DNA from: an uncultured Bacteroidales bacterium
GTDB taxonomy: Bacteria > Bacteroidota > Bacteroidia > Bacteroidales > F082
Assembly: GCA_946408345.1 (NCBI GenBank)
Contig: CAMJRR010000009.1
Coordinates: 1 to 64,000 of the forward strand
DNA: 64,000 bases
Direction of reading: 5' to 3'
In this document: positions 59,171 to 64,000 of the stretch, piece by piece
Position numbering within the stretch: position 1 is the first letter of the stretch
Layout: the number at the start of each line of letters is the position of its first letter
The notes under the pieces: generated by a model
Told to the model about the DNA's origin: nothing
Databases searched by the model: none
What the model saw: only the letters and a program-made list of their open reading frames with translations
Program-made: the position numbers and the translations under genes

Positions 59171-60331
59171 ATGGACGACAGCAGCACATCGGGAATCATA
59201 GATGGTAGTTTCATCACTGAGATGGAGGCCTTGACGGTCTACGAGTCCTCGTCGTCGCGTGGTTTCAACCAAGTGGTGAAGGTGCGGCGACAAGGCAAGT
59301 GGTTCATCCTGAAAGGCTTGAAACCAGAATACCGCGACCAACAGGCCTATATCGAGTTGCTGAAAAAAGAGTTTGAGTTAGGCACCCAACTCGATCATCC
59401 CAATATCGTGAAGATACTTGCCAAGGAGATGAACCCTGAGGTTGGGCCTTGCATCGTGATGGAGTATGTGGATGGCGTGACTTTGGATGAGTTCCTTGCT
59501 ACAAAACCCTCAGTAGCAGTCCGTAAAAAGGTGGTGGAGCAGTTGGTGGACGCCCTTGTGTACATCCATGGCAAGCAGATTATCCACCGTGACTTGAAGC
59601 CGAGCAATGTTTTGGTTACCCGAAACGGCAACAACGTGAAAATCATTGACTTCGGCCTTTCCGATGCCGATGACTATGCCGTGTTGAAGCAACCTGCGGG
59701 AACATTGAAATATATGGCACCCGAGCAAAAAGAGTCTGGCTTGAAGATTGACGGTCGCGTCGATATCTATACCTTCGGTTTGCTATTGAAGGAAATCTTT
59801 CCGCGTCGTTACCAACTTATAGCAACCAAGTGCAGCCGTCCCGATCGTAATCGTCGTTATGCCAATGCCGAGGCCGTGAAAAAGGCTTTCGAACGGCATT
59901 CACGTTGGCTTTGGGTGCTTCCGATACTCATAGGTGTGGCGTTGGCGGTAATACCTTCGCTGTTTTTGAAACCCAAGGAGATTGTCAGGACAGAGGTGCA
60001 GCATGTGATTGACACCATCATTGTGGAACGCAATCCCAATGGCTATTCTGACGCTTTTATGGCGTTGCTCGACAGGGCTGAATTTATCATTGATAGCATG
60101 TATCAGCCGGTCATTGATGACATTCAAAATGGCAAACCCGCAGCCGATGTGAGCGTGAATCTGACAGAACGAATGAAGATATGCAGGTCGCTGTTGATGG
60201 ACATGCAATCGCCTTTGTTGGACGACCCAAGGAGCAATGAAGAGTTCCGCTCTGCCTGGGAGCATTTGCATAGTGACAAATACAATGAGGTGGCTTTCCG
60301 GCTATATGATGCCATCAATCCTGGGAAATAG
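59171..60331 (+). CDS. Membrane-anchored Hanks-type Ser/Thr protein kinase
   Basis: This 386-residue protein has an N-terminal kinase domain with the ATP-binding Lys48 (FILKGL), the catalytic loop HRDLKPSN (139-146), the DFG motif (160-162) and the activation-segment end GTLKYMAPEQ. A short C-lobe is followed by one membrane helix (246-265, LWVLPILIGVALAVIPSLF) and an outside domain of ~120 residues rich in helices. It should phosphorylate cytoplasmic proteins in response to an envelope signal. No sensory PASTA domain is seen. The ATG at 59171 follows a consensus promoter, so the longer open frame from 58916 is not used. Confidence 0.93.
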   Translation: MDDSSTSGIIDGSFITEMEALTVYESSSSRGFNQVVKVRRQGKWFILKGLKPEYRDQQAYIELLKKEFELGTQLDHPNIVKILAKEMNPEVGPCIVMEYVDGVTLDEFLATKPSVAVRKKVVEQLVDALVYIHGKQIIHRDLKPSNVLVTRNGNNVKIIDFGLSDADDYAVLKQPAGTLKYMAPEQKESGLKIDGRVDIYTFGLLLKEIFPRRYQLIATKCSRPDRNRRYANAEAVKKAFERHSRWLWVLPILIGVALAVIPSLFLKPKEIVRTEVQHVIDTIIVERNPNGYSDAFMALLDRAEFIIDSMYQPVIDDIQNGKPAADVSVNLTERMKICRSLLMDMQSPLLDDPRSNEEFRSAWEHLHSDKYNEVAFRLYDAINPGK

Positions 60332-60454
60332 AGGGCGGGCGAAGTGAACCAACATGAACCAGACTGATTCCGTTTTTATTATCTTATTTTGCAGCCGTAA
60401 ACATTCTATTAAACGTTTAAAGGTTGCGCCCGACACGGAATTAGGGATTAGAAA
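60332..60454. other. Intergenic stretch with a palindrome and a repeated leader
   Basis: Contains the perfect 12-bp palindrome TTAAACGTTTAA (60409-60420) and the first copy of a 27-bp leader that recurs at 61538-61564. No gene. Confidence 0.55.
60423..60449 (+). repeat. 27-bp duplicated leader, copy 1
   Basis: The sequence begins GTTGCGCCCGACACGG and is identical over 27 bp to 61538-61564. In both places it ends 5-6 nt before an ATG of a gene whose product carries the same C-terminal domain. Confidence 0.9.
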
Positions 60455-60805
60455 ATGAAAAAAAGAATTATTACCGCTGCTGTTATGGCTTTCCTTATGG
60501 GAGGCTTCTGCTTCACTGCTTCGGCCAATGTGGTTCCTGCCAAAAACGCCACTGAAATCGTCGCCGGAGACAACATCGACAAACTCCTTGACGAGTACGA
60601 GAAGTATGTTGACCAGTACCTTAAAGTGTACAAGAAGGCCATGCAGGGCGACCTGTCTGCCATGAACGAATATGTGAAACTTGCCGAGAAGGCTCAGAAA
60701 CTTGCCGATAAGCTGGAAAAAACCGAAGATGAGATGTCGGCATCCCAGTTGAAACGCTATGCCAAAATCACCGAGAAGATGATGAAAACTCTGTCAGATA
60801 ACTAA
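60455..60805 (+). CDS. Small secreted helical protein (DUF6591-like)
   Basis: This 116-residue protein has a signal peptide (ending about ASA at 24) and a charged helical core (NIDKLLDEYEKYVDQYLKVY ... KYAKITEKMMK-like). The core resembles the C-terminal 80 residues of the lipoprotein at 61571 (NWDKLLDEYEKCVNECVKLL ... KRYSKLDDKL). I associate this pattern with DUF6591. Function unknown; probably periplasmic or membrane-associated. Both genes share the same 27-bp leader. Confidence 0.75.
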   Translation: MKKRIITAAVMAFLMGGFCFTASANVVPAKNATEIVAGDNIDKLLDEYEKYVDQYLKVYKKAMQGDLSAMNEYVKLAEKAQKLADKLEKTEDEMSASQLKRYAKITEKMMKTLSDN

Positions 60806-60831
60806 TTGTGCCATCAAGAAAAAGTAGCGTT

Positions 60832-61170
60832 ATGGAAAACCAACCTTTGACCACCAATCAGCAACTCGAAAAACTGCCCAATGCCACGGCAGTGCTTATT
60901 ATGGGCATTTGTTCACTCGTCTTTGGCTGCCTTCTTGTCGGATTAGTTTGCGGCATTGTTGGCTTGGCATTGTCAAAGAAGCCCATGCAGATGTACTTTC
61001 AGAACCCGCAGAAATACATAAACTACGGTGCCTTGAATGCAGGCCGCATCATGTCGATAATCGGAGTGATTTTTGGCGCCATCTCACTCGTTTGGTTTAT
61101 TGTCGCCACCTTGATTTTGGGTGAGTCGTTCCTCTTTTTCGATTGGTTCGAGGACCTGCTTGACTTCTGA
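60832..61170 (+). CDS. Small membrane protein (CCC motif / DUF4190-like)
   Basis: This 112-residue protein from the ATG at 60832 (MENQPLTTNQQLEKLPNATA...) has two or three membrane helices (AVLIMGICSLVFGCLLVGLV and IMSIIGVIFGAISLVWFIVA) split by a loop with NPQKYINYGALNAGRI. The pattern N-A-x-A-L-I-M-G-I-C-S-L is typical of Bacteroidetes 'CCC motif' membrane proteins often encoded beside DUF2752 genes, as here. Function unknown. Confidence 0.8.
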   Translation: MENQPLTTNQQLEKLPNATAVLIMGICSLVFGCLLVGLVCGIVGLALSKKPMQMYFQNPQKYINYGALNAGRIMSIIGVIFGAISLVWFIVATLILGESFLFFDWFEDLLDF

Positions 61171-61183
61171 TTTAGCGTGCATT

Positions 61184-61489
61184 ATGACAGGCCCGACGGT
61201 TATCATGCGATGGACAACGACACGCCTTTTGCCCTGCTTCTACAAGCAGTTGTTTGGGATTGCATGTCCTCTTTGCGGGGGCCAAAGGTCTGTCATGTTG
61301 CTATGTGAAGGCCGGTTTTGGGACAGCATGAAGATGTTCCCGCCCTTGTTGCCATTGGCGATAACCTTGCTCATGGTCTGTCTTTGGAGGCTTTTTGGGA
61401 CTCCTGGCAAGAAGGCGGTTGTGATTGCGCTAATCATAGATGCAGTTATGCTTATATTCAATATGGTGTATCAAAACGTGGTCGATTGA
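61184..61489 (+). CDS. DUF2752 family small membrane protein
   Basis: This 101-residue protein from the ATG at 61184 has the DUF2752 motif GIACPLCGGQRSVMLL (usual C-P-x-C-G-x-x-R) and two membrane segments (FPPLLPLAITLLMVCLWRLF, VVIALIIDAVMLIFNMV). The family often sits beside CCC-motif proteins and is of unknown function. An alternative GTG-type start lies inside the previous gene. Confidence 0.8.
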   Translation: MTGPTVIMRWTTTRLLPCFYKQLFGIACPLCGGQRSVMLLCEGRFWDSMKMFPPLLPLAITLLMVCLWRLFGTPGKKAVVIALIIDAVMLIFNMVYQNVVD

Positions 61490-61537
61490 ACCAAGTGACA
61501 TTTGATTTGAAAATAACAATTAAATAAAAACCAAGAA

Positions 61538-61564
61538 GTTGCGCCCGACACGGAATTAGGGATT
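61538..61564 (+). repeat. 27-bp duplicated leader, copy 2
   Basis: Identical to 60423-60449, 6 nt before the ATG of the lipoprotein gene at 61571. Confidence 0.9.
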
Positions 61565-61570
61565 TGAAAA

Positions 61571-62353
61571 ATGAAAAGAACAAATGTTTTTGGAATTGCA
61601 GTCATATTGTTGGCCTTGCTTTCTTTTGCATCGTGCAACAAAGAGAAAGAGTTGACTAAAATGATTTCTGCCGACAGGGTGGAATTGACGGGGGACAACA
61701 GCAATCTCTTTGAGATAGATGCTGATTCCGTAATGGTAAAGCTAATACCTGTCGGGGTTAACGGCGATGAATGGGAGGTCAGAACCATTTTGCCTATGAG
61801 CAACACCACTCCTTGGAGCAAGATTCCGGGTAGCGATCAGAATCAGGCTAGTTTTATCTATGGAGTGTCACTTTATCCGAAGTACCTTGACGGAAATGAT
61901 TCCGAACTTGACCTTAGTGTTGAAATGGATAGTCAAGACCTTGTAAGTCTTTTAAAATCGGAAGAGTTCATTACGAAAGAGATTCCGATTAAGGAGTATA
62001 GCTATGGCAATAAGTCATATAAGAAACAAAAGGCTTATTTTGACATGATTGACGGTGTCAAGGCGCAAATAGAATTGTCGTGGGCCCATAATTCATCCAG
62101 CTCAAGTTATGGCTCTTCCACAAATAGCAACTGGGACAAACTTTTGGATGAATATGAAAAATGCGTTAATGAATGCGTAAAACTTTTGAAGAAAGAGGAC
62201 AATGGAGAATGGGTGTCTGAAGATAAGATTGATAAATTGCTTGATAAAGCCGACGCACTTGAGAAGAAACTTGACAAAGGGCTTGAGAAAATGACGGATG
62301 CCCAATACAAGCGTTACTCGAAGCTTGATGACAAGTTGACGAATGCGTTATAA
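61571..62353 (+). CDS. Lipoprotein with DUF6591-like C-terminal domain
   Basis: This 260-residue protein has a lipobox ending at Cys22 (LLSFASC). The middle is a beta-rich domain (residues ~30-170). A Ser-rich linker (SSSSSYGSS) leads to an 80-residue helical domain (NWDKLLDEYEKCVNECVKLL) that matches the small protein at 60455. It is probably membrane-anchored in the periplasm. Function unknown. The shared leader and domain suggest that the two genes arose by duplication and are co-controlled. Confidence 0.78.
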   Translation: MKRTNVFGIAVILLALLSFASCNKEKELTKMISADRVELTGDNSNLFEIDADSVMVKLIPVGVNGDEWEVRTILPMSNTTPWSKIPGSDQNQASFIYGVSLYPKYLDGNDSELDLSVEMDSQDLVSLLKSEEFITKEIPIKEYSYGNKSYKKQKAYFDMIDGVKAQIELSWAHNSSSSSYGSSTNSNWDKLLDEYEKCVNECVKLLKKEDNGEWVSEDKIDKLLDKADALEKKLDKGLEKMTDAQYKRYSKLDDKLTNAL

Positions 62354-62383
62354 GTCTGATAATTATTTTCTTAAAAAAGTAAA

Positions 62384-62421
62384 GCCGAGATGCGTGATGA
62401 TAATGTGTCTCGGCATTTTAT
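62384..62421 (+). terminator. Terminator after the lipoprotein gene
   Basis: 7-bp stem GCCGAGA/TCTCGGC with a 17-nt loop, followed by ATTTTATT. The rest of 62422-62567 is AT-rich and has no gene. Confidence 0.7.
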
Positions 62422-62567
62422 TGCATGATAATCGGGTGAAAAAGTAGAAAAACAATGAAAAAAACACTTTTTCCAATTTTAGAAAGAGGATGGAAGGTTT
62501 CCTCAAACGGTTCCGTATGGAAAAAGGCGGTGCTACTTTTTTGCATAAAAAGAAAGGAAAACGAGAC

Positions 62568-63920
62568 CTATAACAATGGGGCCATGTAAATAGGTAGGTA
62601 GGTGATGTTGTTCTCGATTTTTAGGTCTGAGGTGTGGATGACGGTAGGAGTGGTTAAATGCTCCGAGAACTTTCTCATGGCTTTGTTTAGTGACGACAAT
62701 GTGTAGTTTTTGCCACTCTTGACTTCGATGGGACGGATATTGTGGCGACAGGTCACTTTATCCTTTTGAAGCAGAAAATCAATTTCCATCCTGTCTTCTG
62801 CGTTTTCTGACGAGTTGCTGAAAAAATAAAGGTTGTGTCCGCTTGAGGTGAGCATCTGGGCCACCATGTTTTCCATGAACATGCCTTCATTTACTTCTAG
62901 TTTCTCGAGCAGTAGTTTGCTGTAGATGTCGGATGAGACGATGCCTCGCTCATCGAATGTATGGCTGATGAGCAGTCCGGTATCATTCATATAACATTTC
63001 AGGGTGGTACGCTCCTCGTTCAGTTTCAACCCAATGTTTGGTTCAGTTGAATTATAGCAAATGTTGACAATTCTTGCATCTTTCAGCCAAAAGAATGCAT
63101 CATCCCAATCGCGATATTTGGCGCCAGGTTTCAAGGCCGAAAGCCGGAATTTCTTCTTGTGCTTCGATAGTTGTGAAGGTATTTGGTCGAAAATGCTTGC
63201 CACTTTATCGGCTTGGTCGCCAGCATAATTGAAGATGTCGTTGCGATAGATGGACAATATGTCTCGTTTTGCTTCGTCAACGGCATCGAAATCTTTTGTT
63301 TCTATGTACTTTTTGACGGCCTGGGGCATGCCTCCAACAATCATATACTTACGGAACGCATTCATGGCTTGCCTATGAAAAACTTGCCCCATTGGTTTGT
63401 GATCCTCATACATCTTTCGAATCAAGTCCATAAGTGTCTCGTTACCAGTTGCCCAAAGGAATTCCTCGAAATCCATCGGATACATTTTCAGGCTGCGTTC
63501 TTCAGAGGGCAGCACGATGCCCTCCGTGTTTTTCTTGATGCTGACCAACGAGCCTGTCTCGATGTAATCATATCTGCCGTCAGCCACTAGGAACTTGATG
63601 GCAGCCCGGGCTCTTTTGCAGAGTTGTATTTCATCAAGGATAATCAAGGAACGGCGTTCGTGAAGTTTGACGTGGTAATGTTGGCTCAGATAAAGAAACA
63701 ACGTGTCGAGGTCTTCCAGATAGAGGTCGAACCATTCGTGCACCATCTGTGGAGCCTTGTTGAAGTCGACAAGCAGATACGAGTCATATTCATTACGGCC
63801 AAACTCCTCTACTATATAGCTTTTCCCGATACGACGGGCTCCCTCTATGAGTAGCGCCACTTCTCCTTGTCGCTGTTCCTTCCATTCAATAAGTTGCTGA
63901 TATATCTTACGTTTCATCAT
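62568..63920 (-). CDS. AAA family ATPase with DUF4143 C-terminal domain
   Basis: This 450-residue protein from the ATG at 63920 has Walker A GARRIGKS (27-34), Walker B RSLIILDEIQLCKRA, the sensor ETGSLVSI and a C-terminal DUF4143 domain ending in a PD-(D/E)XK-like fold (RMEIDFLLQ ... RPIEVKSGKNYTLSSL). This AAA_14/DUF4143 family is widespread and expanded in Bacteroidetes; its role is unclear. A GTG at 63950 lies inside the tandem promoter repeat and is less likely. Confidence 0.93.
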   Translation of the reverse strand: MMKRKIYQQLIEWKEQRQGEVALLIEGARRIGKSYIVEEFGRNEYDSYLLVDFNKAPQMVHEWFDLYLEDLDTLFLYLSQHYHVKLHERRSLIILDEIQLCKRARAAIKFLVADGRYDYIETGSLVSIKKNTEGIVLPSEERSLKMYPMDFEEFLWATGNETLMDLIRKMYEDHKPMGQVFHRQAMNAFRKYMIVGGMPQAVKKYIETKDFDAVDEAKRDILSIYRNDIFNYAGDQADKVASIFDQIPSQLSKHKKKFRLSALKPGAKYRDWDDAFFWLKDARIVNICYNSTEPNIGLKLNEERTTLKCYMNDTGLLISHTFDERGIVSSDIYSKLLLEKLEVNEGMFMENMVAQMLTSSGHNLYFFSNSSENAEDRMEIDFLLQKDKVTCRHNIRPIEVKSGKNYTLSSLNKAMRKFSEHLTTPTVIHTSDLKIENNITYLPIYMAPLL

Positions 63921-63927
63921 TATAAAA

Positions 63928-64000
63928 CACCTTTTTGAGATTTTTGACACTGCAAATATACACCTTTTTGAGATTTTTGATGCTGCAAATATACACCTTT
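63928..64000 (-). promoter_or_regulatory. 33-bp tandem repeat carrying two -7 boxes
   Basis: Units at 63928-63960 and 63961-63993 differ at two positions, and a third begins at 63994 at the window edge. Each contains TATATTTG (minus strand; 63953-63960 and 63986-63993), a match to TAnnTTTG, plus an A/T-rich CAAAAATCTCAAAAAGG. The promoter of the ATPase gene is thus duplicated; it may be an operator array. Confidence 0.7.

Noticed and set aside
63928..64000. Possible CRISPR array
   Set aside because: The 33-bp units are directly tandem with no spacers and contain promoter boxes; the 12-bp and 10-bp arrays elsewhere are also spacer-free.

Overview
The window comes from a member of the Bacteroidota, most likely an uncultured gut- or rumen-type Bacteroidales. 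The evidence is: promoters of the Bacteroidetes type (a -7 box TAnnTTTG, in places with TTTG 19-21 nt upstream); type IX secretion system (T9SS) genes (gldJ, two PorU-like sortases, porV); secreted C10 peptidases, one with a clear T9SS C-terminal domain; and many Bacteroidetes-only families (DUF3467, DUF4159, PCMD, DUF5606, ORF6N). No rRNA, tRNA or CRISPR array was seen.

Layout. 1-1.7 kb: the end of rpoC with its terminator, a DUF3467 gene and a secreted esterase. 1.7-17.1 kb: a defence-like island. On the minus strand, a compact five-gene operon encodes, in order of transcription, a NurA-like nuclease, a HerA-like ATPase, a GHKL/Hsp90-type ATPase, a radical SAM protein and a 1105-residue repeat protein. 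It is preceded by a strongly structured leader: a 5'-end stem-loop and a ~175-bp imperfect palindrome. Downstream lies an RloA/RloB (AbiL-type) pair bounded by direct repeats. On the other side sits an AlbA_2/Schlafen-like gene between fragments of a related gene. 17.1-20.7 kb: lemA, pyrI, a four-helix-bundle cassette inserted between pyrI and pyrB, pyrB with an apparent leader-peptide attenuator, and a cytidylate-kinase-like gene. 20.8-31.4 kb: argS, a large secreted anchor-J protein, rsmE, a DUF4159 gene and two tandem C10 proteases. 31.4-34.8 kb: a small surface-polysaccharide cluster (glycosyltransferase, methyltransferase, flippase). 34.8-38 kb: accessory genes (AAA ATPase, McrC remnant at stacked palindromes, ORF6N gene with palindromes inside its coding sequence). 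38-40.5 kb: anmK and murF. 40.6-50.9 kb: gldJ, divergent from porU, a second porU-like gene and porV. 51-58.5 kb: a small lipoprotein, a zinc metallopeptidase, redox enzymes, a PCMD protein, DUF5606 and pyrK-pyrD. 58.5-64 kb: a membrane Ser/Thr kinase, small envelope genes with duplicated leaders, and a second AAA ATPase (DUF4143 type).

The most interesting system is the NurA-HerA-GHKL-radical SAM-repeat protein operon (4379-14252). Overlapping or near-touching genes show that it is one unit. I do not recognise this five-gene combination as a named defence system. Other notable signals are a candidate pyrBI attenuator, a four-helix-bundle cassette with an apparent empty copy elsewhere, a dispersed palindromic element that carries promoter-like boxes, and tandem repeats over the promoters of both AAA ATPase genes. 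All functional statements rest on reading motifs by eye; no database search was possible.
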